In this document: positions 7,527-16,169 of the stretch, in pieces
Numbering within the stretch: the first letter of the stretch is position 1
Layout of the letters: the number at the start of each line of letters is the position of its first letter
Assembly (NCBI GenBank): GCA_937991645.1
Contig: CALKPL010000023.1
Location: 1 to 50,306 of the forward strand
Length of the DNA: 50,306 bases
Direction: 5' to 3'
Source: UMGS1783 sp900555065
Lineage (GTDB): Bacteria > Bacillota > Clostridia > Oscillospirales > UMGS1783
Notes under the pieces: generated by a model
Database searches by the model: none
Told to the model about the DNA's origin: nothing
What the model saw: only the letters and a program-made list of their open reading frames with translations
Program-made: the position numbers and the translations under genes

Positions 7527-8400
7527 TCGGTACGTCCTCCCACGTGATCGCGCCGAGCCGTCCGGCGCGGTATTCGTCCAGAAACACTTCTGCGGCGCGC
7601 TCCGTGTCGGCCGCGCCGCCGCGGCGGACAAAGCCGCGGGCACGGGCGAGCGCATCAAGCAGATCGGGACCGTTCAGGCCCTGCGTATCCTGAAGGCCGT
7701 ACCGGCCGGCCAGCGCCTGCGGGTACCGCTCGTTCATTCGTTCGATGAGAAACTGCGCGATATATTCCGTATCGTGAATTCTGTCCCGGATGGCGCCGGT
7801 GGCGCAGAGAAGCAGGCCCTGGCGTTCCGTTTCTATTTTCGGCCATAGGATCCCCGGCGTGTCGAGCAGTTCCAGGTCGGCGGCGCCTGCGACCGTGACC
7901 CACTGCTTTCCGCGCGTCACGCCGGGACGGTCCTGCGCTGCGGCCGCTTTTCGGCCGGCGATTGCGTTGATAAATGTGGACTTGCCCACATTGGGGATGC
8001 CGGTGACCATGACGCGCACTTTTTTGGAGACGATCCCCTTCGCCTCCCGGCGGGCCAGGATATCGGCCGCCGCCAGGCGGCAGACTTTGGCGAACTGCGC
8101 CGTCACGCCCCGGGCGCGCGCATTGCTCAGCATGGCAAAGCTGCCCGACTCGCGGTACCAGGCAAGCCAACGCTTGTTCAGCTCGGGGTCGGCAAGGTCG
8201 CTCTTGTTCATGATAAGCACACGGGGCTTGCCGCCCACCCAGCCGTCCAGTTCGGGGTTGCGGCTGGAAACGGGAATGCGCGCGTCGAGCATCTCGCAAA
8301 CGACGTCGCATAGCTTTATGTTTTCCGTGATCAGGCGCCGGGTCTTGGACATATGGCCGGGAAACCAGTTGATCCCGTGCGCTTCGCGCTCCCCCGTCAT
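7501..8400 (-). CDS. ylqF: Ribosome biogenesis GTPase YlqF/RbgA
   Basis: A circularly permuted GTPase needed for late assembly of the 50S subunit. The 299 residues show the permuted order: NKSD (G4, residues 65-68) precedes the P-loop GIPNVGKST (G1, 134-142) and DTPG (G3). The N-terminal INWFPGHMSKTRR is characteristic of RbgA, and the C-terminal domain is the expected RNA-binding region. The start ATG overlaps the lepB stop as ATGA. Co-transcription with rplS fits its ribosomal role. Confidence 0.95.
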   Translation of the reverse strand: MTGEREAHGINWFPGHMSKTRRLITENIKLCDVVCEMLDARIPVSSRNPELDGWVGGKPRVLIMNKSDLADPELNKRWLAWYRESGSFAMLSNARARGVTAQFAKVCRLAAADILARREAKGIVSKKVRVMVTGIPNVGKSTFINAIAGRKAAAAQDRPGVTRGKQWVTVAGAADLELLDTPGILWPKIETERQGLLLCATGAIRDRIHDTEYIAQFLIERMNERYPQALAGRYGLQDTQGLNGPDLLDALARARGFVRRGGAADTERAAEVFLDEYRAGRLGAITWEDVPNADAETMP

Positions 8401-9194
8401 TTCACCACACCGATGGAACGGAATGGGAAGAGGCGGAACACGGCCTGGCCGATGATGTGGCGGCTATCGACTGAACCGACCTGCTCAAAGCGGCTGTCCA
8501 CTGAGTGATTGCGGTTGTCCCCCATAAAGAATACGTGATCTTCAGGCACGGTGTAGGGAAAACGCGTGCTGCTGTACCAGTAAAAATCCTGCATCTGTTC
8601 GTTGATATACGGCTCTTCGATAAGCTGTCCGTCCACAAGGAGCTGTTTCTTTTCCAGATCGAAATCCACCGTCTGCCCCTCAAGCGCGATAATGCGCTTG
8701 ATATATGGTTCGCTCTGGCCTGGAACGGCGACGACGATCACGTCGCCCACCTCAGGCGTGTACATGAAATTTGTGACGACGACGCGGTCGCCGTCGAGCA
8801 ATGTGGGCGTCATCGACGGGCCGTTGATGGACACGACGCGGCAGACAAAGGAAAATACGAGTACGACGATGACAAGCGCGACCGAGAGCATCTCAATCCA
8901 CTCGAACAGCTCGACTACCGCGCCTTTTTTCGGCCGGGCCTTACGCGGGTTAAGCGCCTGCTCAAAATCGAGGCCAGAATAAGTCCGCTGTCCGTCCTGC
9001 TGCGGCGCGGGCTCATAAGCGGGTGCGGAGCCGACGTGCGCGGACGTATTCGCGGGGTCGTGCGCAGACGCGTCCGGCAAATCGTGTGCGGACGCTAAAT
9101 TGTGATGCGCGGCTGTATTGGCGGGGTCGTGCGCGGACGCGTTCTCAGGATCTCGCGCGGGACCGTGCGCGTTATTAGGCGTCTGCCCGTCCAT
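8397..9194 (-). CDS. lepB: Signal peptidase I with a repetitive N-terminal extension
   Basis: Cleaves signal peptides of secreted proteins. The 265 residues comprise a roughly 70-residue hydrophilic N-terminal extension, a charged stretch, one membrane segment (about 103-122), then the catalytic domain. The nucleophile is Ser-127 in NGPSMTPTLLDGD and the general base Lys-166 in PYIKRIIALEGQ. The family motif GDNRNHSVDSR is near the C-terminus. The extension is built from imperfect repeats such as ASAHDPANTAAH and ASAHDPANTSAH, which is unusual for a signal peptidase. The start at 9194 has GGGAGG upstream. It lies between rplS and ylqF, the normal Firmicutes order. Confidence 0.94.
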   Translation of the reverse strand: MDGQTPNNAHGPARDPENASAHDPANTAAHHNLASAHDLPDASAHDPANTSAHVGSAPAYEPAPQQDGQRTYSGLDFEQALNPRKARPKKGAVVELFEWIEMLSVALVIVVLVFSFVCRVVSINGPSMTPTLLDGDRVVVTNFMYTPEVGDVIVVAVPGQSEPYIKRIIALEGQTVDFDLEKKQLLVDGQLIEEPYINEQMQDFYWYSSTRFPYTVPEDHVFFMGDNRNHSVDSRFEQVGSVDSRHIIGQAVFRLFPFRSIGVVK

Positions 9195-9255
9195 AAATAT
9201 CCCTCCCGGCGGCGGTTTGTATACAAAAAAGGGAGACCTTCGTCCCCCTTCTCGC

Positions 9256-9597
9256 CTATATCTTCTCTTTGACTTTCGCGGCCTTGCCGACCCGGTCTCT
9301 GAGGTAGTAGAGCTTCGCCCTGCGGACTTTGCCGCGGCGGATCACTTTTACGCCCTCGACATTCGGCGAATGAACGGGGAACACCCTCTCCACGCCGATG
9401 TTGTGGCTGATTCTGCGGACTGTAAACGTCTCGGACAGGCCGCCGCCCTTTCTGGCGATGACCGTACCCTCAAAAACCTGGATACGCTCCTTCGCGCCTT
9501 CCTTGATGCGGACGCTGACCGCGACGGTGTCGCCAATGCGGAAATCCGCTACGTCCGGCTTGAGCTGCGCCTGATTGAATTTTTCAATGGCAGTCAT
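9256..9597 (-). CDS. rplS: 50S ribosomal protein L19
   Basis: A 113-residue ribosomal protein at the 30S-50S interface. It shows the typical DTVAVSVRIKEG, GTVIARKGGG, ETFTVRRIS and GVERVFPVHSP segments. The start follows AGAGGAGGAG. Here rplS is the first gene of its operon, without the trmD and rimM genes that often precede it. It has its own promoter and an approximately 90-base leader. Confidence 0.97.
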   Translation of the reverse strand: MTAIEKFNQAQLKPDVADFRIGDTVAVSVRIKEGAKERIQVFEGTVIARKGGGLSETFTVRRISHNIGVERVFPVHSPNVEGVKVIRRGKVRRAKLYYLRDRVGKAAKVKEKI

Positions 9598-9685
9598 TTT
9601 TCTCCTCCTCTAATCTCAGCACATTCATGATCCGCGCCGCAAAACTGCGGCGAGCCGGCAATCAGCGGAATGCCCGTATTAAACG
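9598..9685 (-). promoter_or_regulatory. Possible L19 autoregulatory leader
   Basis: The rplS leader contains a stable hairpin (GCCGCAG with the CTGCGGC complement near 9640-9655, T-rich loop). Ribosomal protein L19 leaders are known in Firmicutes. I cannot confirm the consensus by eye. Confidence 0.35.
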
Positions 9686-9692
9686 CCATAAC

Positions 9693-9721
9693 ATTTTATC
9701 ATTAAATATACGACAATGCAA
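9693..9721 (-). promoter_or_regulatory. Promoter of the rplS operon
   Basis: Minus strand TTGCAT (9721-9716), 17 bases, TAAAAT (9698-9693). The predicted start near 9685 precedes rplS by about 90 bases. Confidence 0.72.
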
Positions 9722-9764
9722 GGGGTTTGCGGTATTTTTTTACCGTATACCTTTACTGCCCCTG

Positions 9765-12050
9765 CTATTTCGCGCGCACGGCGATCTTTCCGTCCTCTAC
9801 TGTGAGCGAGGCCTCGGTAAACCGCCCCTGTTCAAACAGGATGTTCACAAGCGCATCTTCCACCTCGCGCTGCACGGTACGGCGGACGTTGCGCGCGCCG
9901 TACTTGACGGAATAGGAGACGTCGGCTATATGCTGTTCTACGGCCTCGTCCCAGCGCAGGGAAATCCCCTGCTCTTTCAGGCCGTCCTGCAGCTCGGTCA
10001 GGAAAATGCGCGCAATGGATGGGAACACCTCTTTTTCCAGCGGCTTGAAGACGATAATATCGTCCACGCGGTTGAGAAATTCCGGGCGCAGGAATTCGGA
10101 CAGGGCCTTGAGCGCCTTTTCCCTGGAAAGCAGCTCCGCGGACTTGTTAAAGCCCGCCGCCGTGCCCGTAATGTTCGAACCGGCGTTCGAGGTCATGATG
10201 ATGATGGTGTTTTCGAAGCTGACCGTGCGGCCGTGCGCATCGGTGATCCTGCCCTCGTCCAGGATCTGGAGCAGGATGTTCATGACGTCCGGATGGGCCT
10301 TTTCAATTTCGTCGAACAGGATGACGGAATAGGGTTTGCGCCGGATCTTTTCCGTCAGCTGCCCGGCCTCGTCATAGCCGATATAGCCCGGCGGAGAGCC
10401 GATAATCCGGGAGACGGAATGCTTTTCCATAAACTCCGACATATCGAGCCGGATCAGGGTCTCGGGCGTGTCGAACAGCTCGCCGGCGAGCACTTTCACA
10501 AGCTCGGTTTTGCCCACGCCCGTGGGGCCGGTAAAGATAAAGGACACGGCGCGTTTGCGCGGCGTAAGGGCGGCGCGGGCGCGGCGGACGGCCGTTGCGA
10601 TTGCGTGAATGGCCTCGTCCTGGCCCTTGATCTTTTTCCGGAGGACTGCTTCCAGGTCTTTCAGTTTATCGGTTTCGCTGCGCAGGATCTTACCCGTGGA
10701 TATGCCCGTCCACAGTTCAATGACGCGCGCAAGGTCTTCGACCGTCACTTCTGCGGCGGCTTCTTTTTTCAGCGCGTCCTGCTGGGCCTGGTAGCGGATC
10801 CGGTCGGTTTTGAGTTCGGCAATACGCTTGTACGCCGCTTCGTCGTCCCCTTGCGCTGTCTGCTGTTCGAGCGTTTGCAGCTGTTCGTCAAGCGCGGCCA
10901 TCTTTTTGCCGAGCAGATACAGCTCGTTTGAAGCCTTGTTCTTGAGCGAGGCGTTGGAGCAGGCCTCGTCCATCAGGTCAATGGCTTTGTCGGGCAGGTA
11001 CCGGTCCGTCACGTACCGTTCGGACAGGGCAACGGCCTTGCGCAGAATCTCGTCCGGTATATTCAGGCCGTGGTACTGCTCGTAGTGTTTTTTTACGCCC
11101 TTGAGTATGGTGAACGTATCCTCAACGGACGGCTCGTTTACCATGACTGTCTGGAACCGGCGCTCAAGCGCCGCGTCCTTTTCAATATATTTTCTGTACT
11201 CGTTGAGGGTGGTCGCGCCGATGACCTGGATTTCGCCGCGGGACAGGGCGGGTTTGAGCATATTTGCCGCGTTCATAGAACCCTCCGCGTCGCCCGTGCC
11301 GACGAGGTTGTGCACTTCGTCAATGACAAGAATGACGTTGCCGACTTTTTTGACTTCCTCGATCAGGCCTTTGATCCGGCTTTCAAACTGGCCGCGAAAC
11401 TGCGTGCCGGCGACCAGGGCCGTCAGGTCGAGCAGGTATACTTCCTTGTCCAGGAGCTTTGCGGGCGCGTTGCCCGCCGCGATACGGCTTGCCAGGCCTT
11501 CGGCGATGGCGGTTTTGCCCACGCCGGGTTCGCCGATCAGGCAGGGATTGTTCTTGGTGCGGCGGTTGAGAATCTGCACCACGCGGTAAATTTCCTCTTC
11601 CCGGCCGATGACACGGTCGAGCTTGCCGTCGCGCGCCTGCTGGGTGAGGTTGATGCAGTAGCTGTCAAGATACTTATGCTTCGCCTGCTTCTGCTCCTTT
11701 TTGTCCTTTTTCGAGCTGGTTTTCTCCCGCGTGCCGGCGTCCGGCTCCGCAGACTCGGCGGCGTCCTTCTCTCCCCCGGCCGGGCCGCGGCCGAGAAAGT
11801 TATTGAGCAGATTGAGGCTGGGCGCGCCGCCCGGGGAAAAGTCCTCATCCTCCATCAGTTCTGAGATCTCGGCCGAAATATTGTCGAGATCCTCCTCGCT
11901 GATCCCCATTTTCTTCATCATGTCGTCGACCGGCGCAAGGCCCAGCTCCTTTGCGCAGCGCAGGCAGAGGCCCTCGTTGATCGTTTCGCCGTTTTCGATA
12001 CGGGAGACATAAATCATGGCGACCCGCTTTTTACATTTGGAACATAACAT
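9765..12050 (-). CDS. clpE: ClpE-like ATP-dependent protease ATPase subunit
   Basis: An AAA+ unfoldase of the HSP100 class that feeds substrates to ClpP. Of its 761 residues, the first 35 form a zinc finger (Cys-3, Cys-6, Cys-29, Cys-32) instead of the usual Clp N-domain repeats. This is the ClpE arrangement. An acidic and charged linker follows, then AAA module 1 (GEPGVGKTA, about residue 172) and a middle coiled-coil with a UvrB/UvrC-type helix. AAA module 2 (GPTGVGKTE, VILFDEIEKAHPD) comes last. No CtsR, McsA or McsB gene adjoins, unlike classical clpC operons. It lies three bases after pgsA, in an operon with pgsA and probably cvpA. ClpC is the alternative name, but the N-terminal finger favours ClpE. 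Confidence 0.88.
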   Translation of the reverse strand: MLCSKCKKRVAMIYVSRIENGETINEGLCLRCAKELGLAPVDDMMKKMGISEEDLDNISAEISELMEDEDFSPGGAPSLNLLNNFLGRGPAGGEKDAAESAEPDAGTREKTSSKKDKKEQKQAKHKYLDSYCINLTQQARDGKLDRVIGREEEIYRVVQILNRRTKNNPCLIGEPGVGKTAIAEGLASRIAAGNAPAKLLDKEVYLLDLTALVAGTQFRGQFESRIKGLIEEVKKVGNVILVIDEVHNLVGTGDAEGSMNAANMLKPALSRGEIQVIGATTLNEYRKYIEKDAALERRFQTVMVNEPSVEDTFTILKGVKKHYEQYHGLNIPDEILRKAVALSERYVTDRYLPDKAIDLMDEACSNASLKNKASNELYLLGKKMAALDEQLQTLEQQTAQGDDEAAYKRIAELKTDRIRYQAQQDALKKEAAAEVTVEDLARVIELWTGISTGKILRSETDKLKDLEAVLRKKIKGQDEAIHAIATAVRRARAALTPRKRAVSFIFTGPTGVGKTELVKVLAGELFDTPETLIRLDMSEFMEKHSVSRIIGSPPGYIGYDEAGQLTEKIRRKPYSVILFDEIEKAHPDVMNILLQILDEGRITDAHGRTVSFENTIIIMTSNAGSNITGTAAGFNKSAELLSREKALKALSEFLRPEFLNRVDDIIVFKPLEKEVFPSIARIFLTELQDGLKEQGISLRWDEAVEQHIADVSYSVKYGARNVRRTVQREVEDALVNILFEQGRFTEASLTVEDGKIAVRAK

Positions 12051-12053
12051 ATA

Positions 12054-12641
12054 TTATTCACCTATTGTTTTCCCGGCATTGTCATGGGCGGATCGTTTCA
12101 GCTTCTGTCTCGCGCTTCGTTCGATCAGGTGATTGATTCCGTAATTGAAGAAGGCAAAATATGCGCAGATCACCGCAAATACATAGCCGCAAGTTTGAAG
12201 TGTCCGGTGGCTCGACATAAAGCCGCTGAACACGAGATTGGCACAGATGACGATATAGAAACAGGCGGTGGCCGCCTTCCCATACCATTTGGCGCTGGAG
12301 ATCTCCTCGTCCTTTTTCAGGAAGATGTACCCGAAGATCAGCATAAGCATTTCCTTTACGATCAGTACGACCATAAACCACAGCGGCGCGATATTGTCCA
12401 AAAACAAAACTATGCAGATGACGACCTGCGCCAGCTTATCGGCAAACGGATCGAGCAGCTCGCCCAGTTTTGACTGCACATGAAATCTGCGCGCTATGTA
12501 CCCGTCTGCAAGGTCGCTGAGCATGATTGCTGCGAGTACGACGATTCCGACCGTTCTGCTCACGTAGAAGTAAGTGATTACAAACACGGGAGCAAGCACG
12601 ATCCGAAGCAGGGTGATTAAGTTTGGAATATGCTTTAGCAT
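12054..12641 (-). CDS. pgsA: CDP-diacylglycerol-glycerol-3-phosphate 3-phosphatidyltransferase
   Basis: Makes phosphatidylglycerol phosphate, the committed step to anionic phospholipids, in the membrane. The 195-residue protein has several hydrophobic helices. It carries the CDP-alcohol phosphotransferase signature: DLADGYIARR, then GELLDPFADKLAQ. The N-terminus MLKHIPNLITLLRIVLAPVF is typical of PgsA. It is placed between cvpA and clpE on the same strand with tiny gaps. Confidence 0.93.
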   Translation of the reverse strand: MLKHIPNLITLLRIVLAPVFVITYFYVSRTVGIVVLAAIMLSDLADGYIARRFHVQSKLGELLDPFADKLAQVVICIVLFLDNIAPLWFMVVLIVKEMLMLIFGYIFLKKDEEISSAKWYGKAATACFYIVICANLVFSGFMSSHRTLQTCGYVFAVICAYFAFFNYGINHLIERSARQKLKRSAHDNAGKTIGE

Positions 12642-12652
12642 ATTGATTTCCT

Positions 12653-13363
12653 CTATTTCAAGATAGTATGCAGGGGGCTATCATAAATATACTTGAACAG
12701 GTATGTTTTGTCAACAAACGCGCCGTAGTCGCCGCCGCCGCCGACCTGTATAAGATAGCCGACCGCAGTGACAATCGCAACGAACACGAGCAGTATGACG
12801 GCTGCGTTGACAACCCCGACTACGAGGCCGAGCAGCTTATCAAACTGACGGAGCACCGGCAGATGCATAATCGGCGTGAGCACTGCTTTCAGAACCCATA
12901 CCACAATGGCTACGCCGATAAATATGACGACCGCCGCCAGGGCCACCGAGGCTACGCCCGTATAGCTGTGCGCGTTCAGAGCGACGCTGAGGAAGTCGCC
13001 TACCGTGGCGTTCGGAGACGCGGATACGGCGTCATACTCCGCCAGCATGGACGAGGCGTTGCCGTCGTACAGGTCCAGCAGCTTTTTATTGTAGCGCGCG
13101 GCGTCAACCGAGAATTCTGAAAGCGGGCTGTCGAGCGTCACGTCCCCGAGCTCTGACTGCTTGAGAATGGATTTGGCGGCAAGCGGCGTGACGACCTCGC
13201 TGTCGATCACCTCGCCGAAGGGGACTGCAAACGAATATGCAAGCACCAGGGAAAGGACGAGTCCGACAAGCGACAGAAGCGAACGGACAAACCCTCTGCG
13301 CACAGCGCCGATTATGGTAAAAACCGCGATTGCGACGACCAGGACGTCCAGAACTATATGCAT
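12653..13363 (-). CDS. CvpA family membrane protein
   Basis: A 236-residue integral membrane protein. The N-terminal segment has the CvpA pattern VLDVLVVAIAVFTIIGAVRRGFV followed by a second hydrophobic helix. A soluble loop of about 75 residues precedes two or three further membrane segments (around residues 130-160 and 185-210). CvpA was named for colicin V production, but its molecular role in Firmicutes is unclear. The ATG at 13363 follows GAGAGGAG. It lies 11 bases upstream of pgsA. Confidence 0.85.
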   Translation of the reverse strand: MHIVLDVLVVAIAVFTIIGAVRRGFVRSLLSLVGLVLSLVLAYSFAVPFGEVIDSEVVTPLAAKSILKQSELGDVTLDSPLSEFSVDAARYNKKLLDLYDGNASSMLAEYDAVSASPNATVGDFLSVALNAHSYTGVASVALAAVVIFIGVAIVVWVLKAVLTPIMHLPVLRQFDKLLGLVVGVVNAAVILLVFVAIVTAVGYLIQVGGGGDYGAFVDKTYLFKYIYDSPLHTILK

Positions 13364-13391
13364 AGCGCGTCTCCTCTCAAAGTTTTGTTTC

Positions 13392-14552
13392 TCAGGATAT
13401 TTTTACATACCGTGCATGGCGTTTTCCGGTCAGGACCACGTACTGTCCGTCCGCGGCAAGCACGCCCTGCTCGCCCGACTCCACGGCCGATTCGGAAATG
13501 AGTTCGCCCGTGTTGCTGTAACACAGCAGCGAGCGGTCGGTCAGCACTGCGGTATAGCCGTTGTGACAGGCAACGTCCAGGACCGTACCGGAAATTTCAA
13601 CCGTTACCGCGCTGCCCGTCGCCGTCTCCGTAAGGGACAGGGTGCTCCGGCCGCGGCGGTCGCCCGCAAACACGAAGGCCATGCGGTCCGCCGACGCGTC
13701 GTAATGGAGCAGCGCCGCGCGCGAATACTGCGAAAGCTGCAAGAAGTCACCCGTCGCGGTGTCAATGAGGTACCAGCCCGTATCGGTTATCACGCGAAGC
13801 GAATCCTTATTCATATATTTTATATCATAAACGAACGCCGCGTCAATAGGAATCCGTTTATATGGCGCGGTATCATTCGCATCAAACAAAAGAATTTCGC
13901 ACTGCACCTGCGACTCGCCCAGGGTAATACCCGCCGCGGCGAACTGTTTGCAGTTGCCGTACACGTCCACATCCAGCAAATAGCTGCCCGCCGAATACCA
14001 TTTATAGCGCTCGTTGAAGCCTGTGTCGTACAGAGTCAGCTGGGACTTGTATCCTTCCGCCTTATGCGCTACAATCAGCGCGCCGCTGTCGTTGAGAGAC
14101 GCGTTGATGATCGGCTCCTCCAGCTCCAGGGCGAATACCTGGTCAAAGCTGTTGTAGACCTGCAGCGATCCGTCGCCGCGGTCGAACACGAGCACCTGTT
14201 TCGGCGTTGTCTGCAGCACGGGATTGAGCATGACTGCGGAGGTGCTGAAAAACTCAAGGCCGGTGCTGTCGTAAATTTTCAGTTTGTCATTGGCGACAAT
14301 GGCAAGCCCGTCCTTAAACAGCGCGGCCTGGCGGCTTTCATCGTCCAGGTAGGAGATACGGCCGTCCTCAATCAGGGCCTGGCCGTGCAGACCGAAGCTG
14401 ACCCGGGCCGCAAAGCGGCGCAGATCGTCCCCGTTTAAGCTGCCGAGGTTGAGCAGGAATACCAGCAGGATTAAACCAATTAGCAGGAGCAACGCGCTCC
14501 ACTTGACCCGCCGGATCCATATACCGCCGCGGTACAGTTCTGTTTCCGTCAT
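13392..14552 (-). CDS. DUF5711-like membrane-anchored beta-propeller protein
   Basis: A 386-residue protein with one N-terminal membrane anchor (about residues 18-36) and a long extracytoplasmic part. That part is rich in short beta-strand repeats ending in phrases such as GDGSLQVYN, DDTGWYLID-like and TDRSLLCYSNTGE, suggesting a beta-propeller. This matches the Clostridial DUF5711 type. No catalytic motif is apparent and the function is unknown. The start follows GGAGTAAAACAGT. It is probably co-transcribed with cvpA, 28 bases downstream. Confidence 0.7.
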   Translation of the reverse strand: MTETELYRGGIWIRRVKWSALLLLIGLILLVFLLNLGSLNGDDLRRFAARVSFGLHGQALIEDGRISYLDDESRQAALFKDGLAIVANDKLKIYDSTGLEFFSTSAVMLNPVLQTTPKQVLVFDRGDGSLQVYNSFDQVFALELEEPIINASLNDSGALIVAHKAEGYKSQLTLYDTGFNERYKWYSAGSYLLDVDVYGNCKQFAAAGITLGESQVQCEILLFDANDTAPYKRIPIDAAFVYDIKYMNKDSLRVITDTGWYLIDTATGDFLQLSQYSRAALLHYDASADRMAFVFAGDRRGRSTLSLTETATGSAVTVEISGTVLDVACHNGYTAVLTDRSLLCYSNTGELISESAVESGEQGVLAADGQYVVLTGKRHARYVKIS

Positions 14553-14583
14553 ACTGTTTTACTCCAAATTTTACCCTTTTATC

Positions 14584-15357
14584 CTAGTGCGTACTTTTCA
14601 ATATTTTATCTATCTGTTCCTGCGCGTAATACGCCTCGTTAAAATACAGGCCGCAGGCCGGCAGGGTCATGCCGATCGCGGCGCGGTCGCCGGACTCGAT
14701 CAGTGCGGCGGCAGACTGCGGTGAGAGCCGGCCGCGGCCCATATCAAGCAGAGTGCCCGCTATGGAGCGTACCATCTTATACAGAAAGCCGCTGCCCGCG
14801 ACAAACACAGTTGCGAGCGGCCCGTCCGTCTCCACGTCCAGCCGGTAAATTTCGCGGACCGTATCCGTAACCGCGCTTCCGGAGGCCATGAAGGCGCGGA
14901 AGTCATGCCTCCCGACAAAGGCACGCGCCGCGGCGCGCATGGCGGCAATGTCCAGCGGCGCCGCGCAGTGATAGGCGCGGCCGCGCAGGAACGGGTCCAT
15001 ATACGGTGCGTTCCAGATTTTATAAACATAGCTTTTGCCAAGCGCGCTGTAGCGCGCGTGGAACCCGTCAGGGACGGGGACGACGGCGAGCGCCGCGACC
15101 GATTCCGGCAAAAGCGCGTTCATCCCGGTGAGAAAACGGCGGCGGTCAAAGGCGGCGGACGTATCGAAATGGAAACTGTAGCAAAGCGCATGCACGCCGG
15201 CGTCGGTCCGGCCGCAGCCGGTCACATTCACCCGTTCGCGCAGCAGGGTACAGAGCGCGTCTCCAACTACGGCGCAGACGGACAGCCCGTTCTTCTGCAC
15301 CTGCCATCCGCAAAAGGGCGTTCCGTCATAGCGGAGGGTGCACAGATACCGGCTCAT
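14584..15357 (-). CDS. truA: tRNA pseudouridine(38-40) synthase
   Basis: Isomerises uridine at tRNA positions 38-40. The 257-residue protein begins MSRYLCTLRYDGTPFCGWQ, the family start, and has the catalytic Asp-52 in GCGRTDAGVHA. SYVYKIWN and the late FLYKMVRSIAGTLL are also conserved. The ATG at 15357 overlaps the ecfT stop as ATGA. The frame extends upstream only within ecfT. The ecfT-truA coupling is common in Firmicutes. Confidence 0.95.
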   Translation of the reverse strand: MSRYLCTLRYDGTPFCGWQVQKNGLSVCAVVGDALCTLLRERVNVTGCGRTDAGVHALCYSFHFDTSAAFDRRRFLTGMNALLPESVAALAVVPVPDGFHARYSALGKSYVYKIWNAPYMDPFLRGRAYHCAAPLDIAAMRAAARAFVGRHDFRAFMASGSAVTDTVREIYRLDVETDGPLATVFVAGSGFLYKMVRSIAGTLLDMGRGRLSPQSAAALIESGDRAAIGMTLPACGLYFNEAYYAQEQIDKILKSTH

Positions 15358-16169
15358 AGGGCAAGCCACGGCAGATAGAGATTTGCGAGAATGATCATGC
15401 CGAGATTGATCAGCGTGACGGCGAGCGCCCAGTAGTCCCTGCCGCCCAAATGGTACTCCTTGAGACGGGTGCGGCCCGCGCCGCCGCGGTAGCAGCGGCA
15501 TTCCATGGCGATGGCGAGCTCGTCCGCGCGGCGGAAGGAGGACACGAACAGCGGGATGAGGATGGGTACGAGCGCCTTTGCGCGCTGGAAGAGGTTGCCC
15601 GTCTCCAGCTGCGCGCCGCGCGCTTTCTGGGCAGAGGTGATCTTGTCCACTTCCTCGACCAGGGTCGGGATCATGCGCAGGGCGATCGTCATCATCAGCG
15701 AGAACTCATAGACCGGGACCTTGATCTTTTTCAGTGGAGAGAGGACGCGTTCCAGACCGTCCGTCAGCATAATGGGAGAGGTGGTATAGGTGAGCAGGGA
15801 CGTGCCCACCACGAGCAGAATGATGCGGATCGCCATGAACGCCGCGCGGTAGATGCCCTCCGCCGTAATCCTGAAAATCCACCACTGGGCCAGCACTTCG
15901 CCCGGCGTATAGAATATATTGATGACTGTAGTCAGGACAATGATGAAGATCAGGGGTTTCAGGCTCTTGAGAATGAGGCGGGCAGGGATGCCGGAAACCG
16001 CGACGGCGAGCACGATCAGCAGCGCGGCGGCGACATAGGCCATGGGCGTCTGCGCGACGAAAATATTCACGATGAGCAGCACGACCAGGCCCAGCTTCAT
16101 GCGCGGGTCGAGCTTGTGCAGAAACGAATTTCCCGGAAAGTACTGGCCGAGGGTGATATCCTTAAGCAC
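15354..16169 (-). CDS. ecfT: ECF transporter transmembrane protein EcfT
   Basis: The scaffold membrane subunit of energy-coupling factor vitamin and metal importers. The 271 residues include five to six hydrophobic segments and the two cytoplasmic coupling motifs, SAQKARGAQLET and MECRCYRGG. The start is GTG at 16169, seven bases after GGAGGT and overlapping the ecfA2 end by eight bases. The ATG at 16244 lies inside ecfA2 and is unlikely. A substrate-binding S subunit is not adjacent, as expected for group II ECF systems whose S genes are scattered. Confidence 0.93.
   Translation of the reverse strand: MLKDITLGQYFPGNSFLHKLDPRMKLGLVVLLIVNIFVAQTPMAYVAAALLIVLAVAVSGIPARLILKSLKPLIFIIVLTTVINIFYTPGEVLAQWWIFRITAEGIYRAAFMAIRIILLVVGTSLLTYTTSPIMLTDGLERVLSPLKKIKVPVYEFSLMMTIALRMIPTLVEEVDKITSAQKARGAQLETGNLFQRAKALVPILIPLFVSSFRRADELAIAMECRCYRGGAGRTRLKEYHLGGRDYWALAVTLINLGMIILANLYLPWLAL

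Noticed and set aside
9722..9764. Terminator after the ClpE-like gene (GGTA with TACC around seven T on the plus strand)
   Set aside because: The stem is very short and no T-run follows in the direction of transcription.
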